Shown: positions 1-7,451 of the stretch, piece after piece
Layout of the letters: each line of letters begins with the position of its first letter
How positions within the stretch are numbered: position 1 is the first letter of the stretch
From: Leifsonia xyli subsp. xyli str. CTCB07
GTDB taxonomy: Bacteria; Actinomycetota; Actinomycetes; Actinomycetales; Microbacteriaceae
Assembly: GCF_000007665.1 (NCBI RefSeq)
Contig: NC_006087.1
Coordinates: forward strand, 558,001 to 622,000
Direction of reading: 5' to 3'
Length of the DNA stretch: 64,000 nt
Position numbers and translations under genes: made by a program
The notes under the pieces: generated by a model
Databases searched by the model: none
What the model was told of the DNA's origin: nothing
The model's input: the letters and a program-made list of their open reading frames with translations, nothing else

Positions 1-378
1 GCCGCCGAGCAAGGCGAGGCCGCAGGACGGCTCGACGAGGACCTGTCCATAGCCGAGGGGCTCAGCGGCGATGCGCAGCATCCTCACGACTACCGCGATG
101 TCGATGTCGCGAACCTGCGTCTGCGCCGGGACTCCGCCACGGATCTCGCCACCGCCCTCCGCGCCAAGTCGGACTCGGAGGAAGAGCTGCTCGCTCTCGT
201 GGAGCGCGGTCGCCGCGACGCCTGGGATGAGATCGGGCAGGCGATCGAGGCCAGCCTAGACGCTTTCAGCGGCGTCGAGGCGTTGAAAGCCGACTACGAG
301 CGCGAGAGGCCGGCACGCCTCAAGCTTCTGATCTGGCGCGACCTCGCACAGCTGCGGGAAGAGCGAACGGGGTACTGA
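1..378 (+). CDS. Hypothetical protein, C-terminal part
   Basis: An open frame enters from the left edge and stops with TGA at 376–378, so only about 125 C-terminal residues are visible. The protein is hydrophilic and rich in Glu, Asp, Arg and Ala, with an expected helical middle (around DSEEELLALVERGR) and a basic tail ending REERTGY. I see no catalytic motif, membrane segment or signal and cannot assign a family. It is followed by about 260 bases without a convincing gene. Coding is supported by the uninterrupted frame and high third-position G+C; function is unknown. Confidence 0.55.
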   Translation, partial: AAEQGEAAGRLDEDLSIAEGLSGDAQHPHDYRDVDVANLRLRRDSATDLATALRAKSDSEEELLALVERGRRDAWDEIGQAIEASLDAFSGVEALKADYERERPARLKLLIWRDLAQLREERTGY

Positions 379-588
379 CCGCGTCAGCGGCGTCTGCGGT
401 GAGAGACTCGCCGCTGGCAGGAGCGTTCGGGGCTCTGCCGGCACTCGGCGGTCTCCGTTCGAGTGTCTGTGAACGCAATGCGTGCCGGTGGGGGAAGCCC
501 GGCGCCCGCACACCGTTCTCGCGATGCCGCCCACCGTGCGTGCCTCTCGATCGCTTGTCGCCGGGGCCTCGGCCGGTCTTGAATATGA

Positions 589-600
589 CCCATTAATGGG
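589..600. promoter_or_regulatory. Perfect 12-bp palindrome in an A/T-rich patch, possible operator
   Basis: CCCATTAATGGG is a perfect palindrome lying about 40 bases upstream of the ATG at 641, in the only A/T-rich patch of this intergenic stretch (roughly 579–625). Position and symmetry suggest a dimeric regulator site over the promoter of the HTH gene that follows, perhaps autoregulation. Apart from this, 379–640 shows no supported gene. Confidence 0.3.
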
Positions 601-640
601 CTACATTTACCATCTCCATACGGCAAACGGGGGACTCATC

Positions 641-1178
641 ATGCTGAACATCTCATTAGTGGACGACTCTTGCGCGCAGATCGAGTCGTCCCTCATCACG
701 GTCGAAGACGAGGCGCTCACCTGCTGGGACAACGCCAGCGAACGCACCATCGCGCGCTACTCTCTCCGCGAGGTGCTCAGCGTCCAGTTCACCTCGCCGG
801 GAGAGGGCCGAGGACGCTGCCAGAGAGGACGCGCTGACCAAGCGCATCCCAACGCCTACCGCCGCTGGACAGAAGAGGACGAGAACCGGATCGTTGACTT
901 CTATCACCGTGGTGTGAGCTTCCCGGAGATAGCGGCAGCCGTCGGGCGCCGGGTCGGAGGCGTCCGATCGCGGCTGGTGCTTCTCGGGGTGATCGAACCG
1001 GAGCCGGGAGACAGATCAGCTTCCCCGGCATCGCGTTCGTGCGAGAGCGTGCGCGACTCCTGCGGCAGCCGGGACGCCCGGAGCGCGGGGCGGATATCGT
1101 TGCGGACACACCGGCTCCGGAGAGATCGCAGATCGTTCTGCCGGAGCCTGCCGGTGGTGCCCCGGCCGCGTCCGTCTC
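641..1178 (+). pseudogene. Truncated HTH (Myb/SANT-like) DNA-binding protein gene
   Basis: The start is ATG 641 with a G-rich ribosome site (gggggac) just upstream. About 70 residues of unknown fold are followed by a basic helix-turn-helix-like segment (RRWTEEDENRIVDFY onward, about residues 78–122) resembling Myb/SANT-type domains. After about 990 coding character moves to another frame (SFPGIAFVRERARLL onward), which suggests a frameshift. The gene then runs into the IS21-type element at 1179 and loses its natural end. Regulation of DNA or transcription is inferred from the HTH only. Alternatively the original frame is intact and stops inside the element at 1270. Confidence 0.5.
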
Positions 1179-1247
1179 TGTTGATGCCGAGTTGGAATGG
1201 ACCCTTTTGCGCCGATTTGGGGTGGACCCCTTCTTCGTTGGTTGAGC

Positions 1248-2057
1248 TTAGTTCTTGTCGGTCTGTTTGATGAGGTCGCGGCGTCCGTGGGTGCGGTAGG
1301 AGTCTCCGTTGAGGGTGAGGACTTCGGAGTGGTGGACGAGGCGGTCGATCATCGCTGAAGCGACGACGTCGTCTCCGAAGATCTCGCCCCAGCGGCTGAA
1401 CGGCAGGTTGCTGGTGACCATGATCGAGCCCTGTTCGTAACGGGACGCGACGAGTTGGAAGAACAGGTTCGCGGAGTCGGTGTCGAAGGGGATGTAGCCG
1501 ATCTCGTCGATGATGATGAGCTTGTAACGGCGGATCTTCTTCAGTTCGGCTTCGAGCTGTCCCTGGTGGTGAGCGGCCGCGAGGCGGGCGATCCAGTTGT
1601 TCGCGGTGTCGAACAAGACACTGTGCCCGGAGTGAGTGGCCTTGACGCCAAGACCGATCGCGAGGTGGGTCTTCCCGATCCCGGGAGGGCCGAGGAGGAT
1701 CACGTTCTCCGCTTTCACGACGAACGTCGATGTCGCCAGGTGTGCGAGAAGATCCTTGCGCAGCGACGGGAGGTGGTCGAGGTTGAAGTCCTCCAAGGTT
1801 TTGATCGCGGGGAAGTGCGCGGTCCGGATTCGCATCGTGGTGCCCGCTGATTCCCGGTCCGCGAGCTGGCGTTCCAGGACCGCGGCGAGGTATTCCTCAT
1901 GCGCCCAGTTCTCGTCTCTGGCTCGGCCGGCGAGGTCTTCCCAAACCCTCCCGATCGTTGGCGTCTTCAACGCCCGGGCGAGATAGGCAAGCTTCGAGGA
2001 GACCTGCTTGCTGGTCTTCGGGATCGGAACGTCGCTCGTGCTGTTCTTGATGGTCAT
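1248..2057 (-). CDS. istB: IS21 transposition helper ATPase IstB
   Basis: This 269-residue protein is the AAA+ ATPase partner of the IstA transposase and helps target-site selection. A Walker A motif (GPPGIGKTHLA) and a Walker B segment (LIIIDEIGYIPF) are visible, followed by sensor-like VTSNLPFSRW, all typical of IstB/DnaC-like proteins. ATG 2057 (MTIKNSTSDV) is chosen because the istA remnant ends at 2054, giving the usual short overlap. The frame is complete. It lies inside the IS21-type element, where its partner gene is broken, so the protein may be made without a function. Confidence 0.9.
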   Translation of the reverse strand: MTIKNSTSDVPIPKTSKQVSSKLAYLARALKTPTIGRVWEDLAGRARDENWAHEEYLAAVLERQLADRESAGTTMRIRTAHFPAIKTLEDFNLDHLPSLRKDLLAHLATSTFVVKAENVILLGPPGIGKTHLAIGLGVKATHSGHSVLFDTANNWIARLAAAHHQGQLEAELKKIRRYKLIIIDEIGYIPFDTDSANLFFQLVASRYEQGSIMVTSNLPFSRWGEIFGDDVVASAMIDRLVHHSEVLTLNGDSYRTHGRRDLIKQTDKN

Positions 2058-3312
2058 CGTGCTTCTTTCTCGTATTCGGTCGTGGTCGTGGTCGTGAAGT
2101 CGATGCCGAACAGGGCGTCGTAGTCCGACAGCGCCCGAATCTGGACGCGGTGCCCATCTGGATGTTCTCTGACCCCGGAAGGTTTCGGGCGTTGGTAGTG
2201 AGCGCGGAGCTTCGCGGCCTGTGTGACATGCTCGGGAGCCGTGATCGTTTGCCCTGTCCGCAACGACCGGAGATGCCTGCCGGCGGGTTGCCCGTTGCTG
2301 GTGATCTCGACCTCGTCCAGCGACGCCCGAATATCGACGAACCGGCCAATGAACCGGGGACGGAGTAGTCGTTCCCATCGAGGAGGACGTAATAGTCGCG
2401 GGCGAGGCGGACCCGGTGGGTGAGCCCAACGGCGGATGGCTTCGCCGGCAGCGCCAGCATCCCCGCCGTGTCAACGTTCGCGAGCTCTGTCGGGCGGGCC
2501 GCGATCGAGCGGACCTTCCGCTGATTCGCGCGGGTATCCAACCATCCGGTCAGCTGCTCGTTGAAGTCATCGACGCTCTGAAAGATCCGTCCCGGCAGGA
2601 ACGAGGTCTCCAAGTCATCTGTTCGCGCGCTCGACAACACCTTTGGTCTCCGGATCTCGTGCGGGCGCGAGCTTGATCCTCGTCGCGAGCGTTCCCGCGA
2701 ACGTCGCCGCGAGGATGGTGGGCTTCCCGAGACCACCGATCGCGGCTTCCCTGTCCCAGAGCAACGAGCGCGGAACCCCACCGAATCGCTGCAACAGCGA
2801 CCACATGCCCGAGGTCAGGTCGTCGCCCTGCTTGGACGGGAGCATGACCGCCTCGATCCGACGGGAGAACCCGGACACATCACGAGCACAGGCAAGATCC
2901 GGTCCTGCCCGTCGCCGACCGCCACCCGCGTCTCGGGGAACCAGAGATCGCACTGGATCACCTCGCCCGCCGCATAAGAGAGCCGATCCGCCGGGTCCAG
3001 ACCCAGATAGTCCAGCCGCAGTTCCGCGACACGGTCACGGAACAACGACGACGAGAACGACCATCCCACCCGCTCCGCGATCACCGACGCCGGCATCCGC
3101 GGATACTCCACCAGCAGCGCTCTGATCTGCGGCACGAATGGATCAAATTTCGAGCCCCGTGGACCCCGCGACCGGTCCGGAGGATCCTCGCCCCGCAACG
3201 CCCGCCGAACCGTGTTCCGCCCGACACCAAGATCACGCGCGATCTGCTTGATCGGGATCTTCTCCGCCCGATGCAACCGCCGGATCTCTGCCCACGTATC
3301 CACTGAAATCAC
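2054..3312 (-). pseudogene. istA: IS21 transposase IstA, frameshifted
   Basis: The start is GTG 3312 with a strong ribosome site (AGGAGGGT) just upstream. The N-terminus holds an HTH (IKQIARDLGVGRNTVRRALR), followed by the beginning of the DDE integrase core (VIQCDLWFPE). Reading then has to change frame near 2890, near 2640 and near 2340 to follow the homologous sequence (VSGFSRRIEAVML; QSVDDFNEQLTGWL; SDYDALFGIDF). At least three frameshifts therefore destroy the gene. The last segment ends at 2054, overlapping the istB start. The intact protein would be a DDE transposase of about 420 residues. Confidence 0.85.
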
Positions 3313-3383
3313 CCTCCTAGCCTGGAGCCAGGGGGTCCATTCCAAGTCGGCGCTACGGGGTCCATTCTACTTTGGCGTTAACA

Positions 3384-3457
3384 AACTCATCGAACCCGCG
3401 GTCGCCCGATTCGGAGCCGATGTCGTGAGCGTCGGTGAGCGCGCCCGCATCCGGTGA
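3384..3457 (+). other. Orphan coding-like tail, fragment of an unknown gene
   Basis: Immediately right of the IS21-type end an open frame continues for about 24 codons (LIEPAVARFGADVVSVGER...) to TGA 3455–3457. It has coding-like composition and looks like the C-terminus of a gene whose body is missing. It does not continue any frame visible on the left flank of the element. I cannot assign a family. The stretch to 3496 holds nothing else. Confidence 0.25.
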
Positions 3458-3496
3458 GGACCCGGCAGCCCGTACGGCGTCGCGCCGTCGTTGCCG

Positions 3497-4168
3497 CTAA
3501 GCCGCTCGTTGCGCGTCGAGCCGGATGGCCCGATGGTCGGACGCCCCCGCGGGGAGGACATTGACCCGCTCGACATCGAAACCGGTGGAGGTGACGAAAT
3601 CGAAGTGGCCGCTGAAGAACTTGTAGAGCAGATAGGTCGGCTCGTCGCTGCGCTTGAGGGTGTAACCGGACGTGGTGAGGTGGCGTTCCAGCCCGCGAAT
3701 GAACCACGGATAGTTGAAATCCCCGACCATGATCGCCGGGGTGTCCGGGGCGAGCGAGCGCATCCCGTCGTGCGCGGCGGCGATCTGCTTGCGCCGCAGA
3801 GAGTTGGAGGCCGTCAGCGGGGCGGCGTGGAACGAACCGACCAAAACCCGTTCCCCGGAGTCGCGGTCCCGGAGGAGGGCGGCGAGGAGCCGCTCGTTCG
3901 CGGGGGCGAGCACACGGTCGTGCAGGGACTTGTTGACGGCGAAGACCTGGGTGTCGAGGATCTCATACCGCTCATCGCGCACATACAGAGCGAGTCCGAG
4001 ACGGTTGGCCCGAGTGGCGTCCGCGAGCCGGAGGTGATGCAAACGCGCAGGCAGTGCCTCGCTGTCGCATTCCTGGAGGCACAGCGCGTCCACCTCGTGG
4101 GCGGAGGCGATGTCCTCCAGCTCGTTGCCCGCGGTATGCTTGCGGAGGTTTTAGCTGACGATCCTCAA
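3497..4168 (-). pseudogene. Endonuclease/exonuclease/phosphatase-family protein, nonsense mutation
   Basis: Mg-dependent EEP-fold hydrolases cleave nucleic acids or phosphoesters. Their hallmark blocks are present: LQECDSE (metal-binding Glu), GDFN and ASDH near the C-terminus. The frame can be followed upstream of the ATG at 4093 to a TTG at 4168, reading LRIVS-stop-NLRKHT. The in-frame TAA at 4151–4153 replaces the residue (normally Tyr) just before the conserved Asn of the first motif. A single substitution therefore separates this from a full gene of about 220 residues. Re-initiation at 4093 would drop the first active-site block, so I call it a pseudogene. Confidence 0.75.
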
Positions 4169-4314
4169 GAGGGACTCACCTCGTTCCAGTGCGAGCCCGG
4201 CGGGCGGACGCATCGCTATTCTCGCCCAGTTCGCTTCCGGCGAGAGTGCCTGGCGCGCATCCCACACGGAATTCACACTCTTGTCACCGTCTGTTCGGGG
4301 GTTACCGTGGTCGC

Positions 4315-5236
4315 ATGGCAGGCGACGCGATTGTGCTCACCGTTCCGGGTCCGCACGGCGACCGCGAGATCCGGATCTCGAGCCCGGGGCGGGTGCTCTG
4401 GCCGGAGCTCGGGATCACCAAAGCGGACCTCGCGAACTACCTCGTGGCTGTCGGTGAGGCGTTCGTCCGTGCGAACGGGGACCGCCCGGTGTCGCTTCAG
4501 CGCTTTCCCGAAGGCATCGGCGGCGAGCAGTTCTTTTCCAAGAACCCGCCGCGAGGCGCTCCGGAGTTCGTGCGTTCGGTGATGGTGGTCTATCCGAGTG
4601 CGCGGACGCATCCGAAGCTCGTCCTCGACGAGCCCGCGGCGGCCATGTGGGCGGCGCAGATGAACACGGTCGTCTTCCATCCGTGGCCCTCCCGCGCGGA
4701 GGACACGGATGCCCCAGAACAGCTCCGCATCGACCTGGACCCGCAGCCGGGAACCACATTCGCAGATGCGGTCCCGGCCGCGATCCACTTGCGCACGGTG
4801 CTCGCCGAGGCGGGGCTGGAGGCGTTCGTCAAGACCTCCGGGAACCGCGGTCTTCAAGTGTTCGCCCCGATTGAGCCGGCGTATGAGTTTATGGATGTCC
4901 GGCACGCCGTCATCGCCGCAGCCCGCGAACTCGAGCGGCGCATGCCGGACAGCGTCACGACCGCGTGGTGGAAGGAAGAGCGCGGAGAGAGAGTCTTCGT
5001 CGATTTCAACCAGGCGAATCGCGATCGGACGATGGTGGGGGCGTACAGCCCGCGGGCGCTGGCCCACGCCCCCCATTTCCACTCCCCTCACTTGGGATGA
5101 ACTCGAACACGTCGATCCGCGCGACTTCACCGTGCTCACCGTGCCGGAGCGCCTGCGCAGCGTCGGCGATCCTTGGGAGTCGTTCGGTGAGAGTCCGGGC
5201 AGCATCGGGACCCTGCTCGATTGGGTGGCACCGTGA
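4315..5236 (+). pseudogene. LigD-type primase-polymerase (PolDom), frameshifted
   Basis: This is the polymerase domain of bacterial non-homologous end joining, which adds nucleotides at double-strand breaks. Family blocks are clear: FFSKNPPRGAPEF, the catalytic acid pair in RIDLDPQPG, SGNRGLQVF and VFVDFNQANRD. Start ATG 4315 (MAGDAIVLTV). The first frame ends at 5100, but the conserved tail (STPLTWDELEHVDPRDFTV to WVAP) continues in the next frame to TGA 5236. The change lies in or just after a run of six C near 5080–5086, consistent with a one-base insertion. It is convergent with a broken ATP-dependent ligase, so the whole end-joining locus looks decayed, unless the C run is a sequencing error. 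Confidence 0.8.
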
Positions 5237-5350
5237 CCTCGCGAGCCCCCGCGCGTGCAGCCGAGCCGCGCGAAGAAGAGCTGACGCGGACGCTGCCGGC
5301 GGCGCGGTGCGGCGCGTGGCTCACACACGGCCCGGCTCCACGGCCGCGCG

Positions 5351-5966
5351 TCAGCTGAGGACGCTGGCGAGGTCGTACGCCACGGGGCGCACAAGCTGCT
5401 CGAAGGCACACGATCGGGCATCGCGGTCGGGCCGCCAGCGCTCGAACTGCGCTGTGTGACGGAAGCGCATCCCCTCCATCTGGTCGTAGCGGACCTCGAG
5501 CACCCGAGCGCCGCGCGACGCTCCGAGAACGGCTGATCGAGGAGGGACTCGTCGCCGAGTGCGATCAGGTCGAAGGCGATGAAGGCTGCGGGGGTCTGTT
5601 CGGACAGCAGGTTCACCCGGCTCGCGGCGTGATGGATGCGCTGGGACAGCGCTTCCCAATCCAGACACTGCCGGGGTCGCCGGTCGGCACGACGATCTCG
5701 CCGTCGAGCACACACGGGCCCGGCAGGATGCGCCGGAACGCGTTCACCAACTCGGGGAAGTAGCGCGTGAGTGTCTTGGACCCGCGACTGCCGGTCTCAA
5801 CCTCCCCGACCGAACGGTCTCCGGCGTCTCTGGCGTAGACGATCGCGCGGAAGCCGTCCCATTTGGGCTCGTAACTGAGACCCCCGGAGGCGCTGCCCGG
5901 ATCGGGCACAACGGGGACGGCCCGGGCGAGCATCGGGGCGATGGGGGACTCCGGCGTTGGACGCAT
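5351..5966 (-). pseudogene. ATP-dependent DNA ligase (LigC/LigD type), frameshifted and internally deleted
   Basis: Start ATG 5966 (MRPTPESPIAPMLA). The adenylation lysine motif EPKWDGFRA is present, followed by VLDGEIVVP (motif III). The frame then shifts near 5650 to continue with RVNLLSEQTPAAFIAFDLIALGD and SERRAAL. After that only the end of the OB-fold domain appears (VLEVRYDQMEGMRFRH to SVLS), in yet another frame. Roughly 100–150 residues between RRAAL and VLEVRYDQ are missing compared with LigD ligases. It would have sealed breaks together with the adjacent polymerase. The gene is certainly dead. Confidence 0.8.
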
Positions 5967-6137
5967 GCCTCGATCATGCCCCGCCACCGACCCGATCGGA
6001 AGGGACGGATGCGGCGTGCGCATCCGGTGGAGGGTGGAGGGTGGGGGTGGGGTCTGCCGGTCGGCGGTGACAAGCGGCGCCGAGGGAACCAACGCATGCT
6101 GGGCATCCCCTTCGAGACGCCACCGTGACGGTTGAAC

Positions 6138-6156
6138 TTAGGTAAGCCTCGCTTAT
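6138..6156. promoter_or_regulatory. Probable DtxR/IdeR iron box
   Basis: The 19-bp TTAGGTAAGCCTCGCTTAT follows the actinobacterial iron-box pattern (TTAGGTTAGGCTAACCTAA) with several mismatches, mainly in the right half. It sits about 30 bases upstream of the SIP-domain gene start and overlaps the only A/T-rich promoter-like patch. This predicts repression by an iron-bound DtxR/IdeR regulator. Confidence 0.6.
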
Positions 6157-6185
6157 AATCGAAGGCGAAATGTATCGGCCCGATC

Positions 6186-6614
6186 ATGCCACACACCGGT
6201 GACACCGCGCACCACGACGACCGCGTTCAGTTCCTCGTCGTCGGGGATGGCACGTCACTGACCGAGCTCGAGGCCGAGCTGGCGCTGTTGCCGCTGTGCT
6301 CGCGGGGGCGGGTGTTCGTCGAGGTCGAGGATGTGCGGGAGGTCATTCCGCTCGCCGCTCCGATGCGGATGACGGTGACATGGCTGGTCCGTACGGAGCG
6401 GACCGGACGCCCCGGGACCTCGGAGCGCTGTGCGCACGGGGAAGCGGCGATGCGGGCGGTTCGGGCCTGGGCGGCGGAAATGCTGTGCGACGGGCCGGGG
6501 CAGACACGGGCGATCGTGATGGGGTCGTGGGAGTTGGTGACCGAGATCCGCGAGCATCTGACGGACACCGTCGGGATGCCGGTGGAGGCGATCGCGCAGC
6601 CGGTGCCCCGCTGA
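6186..6614 (+). CDS. SIP-domain (siderophore-interacting C-terminal-like) protein
   Basis: This 142-residue protein resembles the C-terminal half of siderophore-interacting proteins (ViuB/SIP), which belong to the ferredoxin-reductase-like superfamily. Visible blocks are FLVVGDGTSLTELEAELALL near the N-terminus and GQTRAIVMGSWELVTEIREHL, the typical nucleotide-binding loops of the SIP domain. The FAD-binding barrel of full-length family members is absent, so this is a stand-alone short form. ATG 6186 has no obvious ribosome site and the transcript may be nearly leaderless. The iron box just upstream suggests expression under iron limitation. A role in handling ferric siderophores is inference. 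Confidence 0.65.
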   Translation: MPHTGDTAHHDDRVQFLVVGDGTSLTELEAELALLPLCSRGRVFVEVEDVREVIPLAAPMRMTVTWLVRTERTGRPGTSERCAHGEAAMRAVRAWAAEMLCDGPGQTRAIVMGSWELVTEIREHLTDTVGMPVEAIAQPVPR

Positions 6615-6627
6615 GCCGGCGGCGTCT

Positions 6628-6794
6628 CCCTCCCTCAGCGTCATCGCTTTCTCCGCTGCTTTCGCCGCACACCCGGCACCCGCCACCCTGAAGACGAGAC
6701 CCACCGCGGATACGGCCGCCAGCTGGCGAAGACCCCTCACAAACACGCGCCCCACCCCGGCCGCTCCGCTCACCGTCTCCCACGCCCGGGACAT
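6628..6794 (-). pseudogene. Remnant of a second lipoprotein gene
   Basis: From ATG 6794 the minus frame reads MSRAWETVSG, a hydrophobic stretch (LAAVSAVGLVFRVAGAGC) ending in a lipobox-like Cys, then AAKAAEKAMTLREG. The last block is clearly related to SKAAEKALTPREGRDAV of the intact lipoprotein at 6873–7451. The gene is cut off after about 55 residues where the convergent SIP gene ends. It is therefore a truncated paralogue, directly downstream of the intact lipoprotein gene in the same orientation. Its first bases lie inside arm A of the inverted repeat. Confidence 0.55.
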
Positions 6795-6872
6795 GTCACG
6801 GGTCGACACCGTCCAACGGCGCGGATGTGGAGGGGGATGAGGGAGCAAGGGTGTTCCACTGCTCCCACGGAA

Positions 6873-7451
6873 TCACACCCTCATCCCCGGGAGGACCTTC
6901 CCCCGGTCCCGCTCCGCCTGATCCTCCTCGTTCAACTCCCAGAAGTCCCCGGGAGAGCACCGCGCCAACGCGCCAACGTTGTCGGAAGCGTTCGTATCGA
7001 AATCAGCACGGAGCACCGGACCGCCCGACCCATACACAACCGGACCCCCTTGATCCGAAATCCGCACCTGCATCCCCAACGACTCCCAATACGCCGCAAC
7101 CCGCTCAGCGTCCCCGGCATGATCCGTCCCCCGCGGGGCCCAGTGGTCGTAACTGTAGCTTGCCCCCAGCACACCCCCACCAAGCCCACACTCATCCGCT
7201 GCCGCCACACCGTTGCGTGGCCACCACCCGGTGACCTCAAGTTGTTTCGTGGTCCCGATGACGAACTCCACCACCGCGTCCCGACCCTCCCGCGGCGTCA
7301 ACGCCTTCTCCGCTGCTTTCGACGTCATACTCGTCCTCGTTCCTTTCCCTGCCGGCCCGCTCCCCGAACAGCCGACCACTCCCGCGCCGAGAGCGACCAC
7401 CGCGAACACGACCGCACAGACCCGAACACCAGCCCTAGCCAACAAAAGCAC
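6873..7451 (-). CDS. Lipoprotein, copy A
   Basis: This 192-residue protein has an N-terminal signal peptide and a lipobox ending at Cys28 (GAGVVGC), so it should be anchored to the outer face of the membrane. The mature part contains SKAAEKALTPREGRDAV, a tyrosine-rich YSYDHWAPRG and an acidic end. I know no enzyme family for it. GTG 7451 overlaps the end of the hydrolase gene by 17 bases, which suggests translational coupling. It is identical to copy B at the protein level. Because it sits next to a DUF1023-type hydrolase and has paralogue remnants beside it, an immunity or partner role is possible but unproven. Confidence 0.7.
   Translation of the reverse strand: MLLLARAGVRVCAVVFAVVALGAGVVGCSGSGPAGKGTRTSMTSKAAEKALTPREGRDAVVEFVIGTTKQLEVTGWWPRNGVAAADECGLGGGVLGASYSYDHWAPRGTDHAGDAERVAAYWESLGMQVRISDQGGPVVYGSGGPVLRADFDTNASDNVGALARCSPGDFWELNEEDQAERDRGKVLPGMRV

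Larger units (their letters stand above)
1179..3383 (-). mobile_element. IS21-family insertion sequence, about 2.2 kb
   Basis: The element carries istA and istB on the minus strand. Its ends are related: TGTTGATGCC...GGAATGGACCC at 1179 and, reversed, TGTTAACGCC...AGAATGGACCCC ending at 3383. Each end contains two tandem copies of a roughly 25-bp unit ending in TGGACCCC, the multiple terminal repeats characteristic of IS21 elements. Both tips begin with TG, as expected for the family. I find no clear target duplication (left flank gtctc, right flank aactc), so flanking DNA may have been rearranged after insertion. istB looks intact but istA is frameshifted, so the copy should not transpose by itself. 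Confidence 0.85.
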
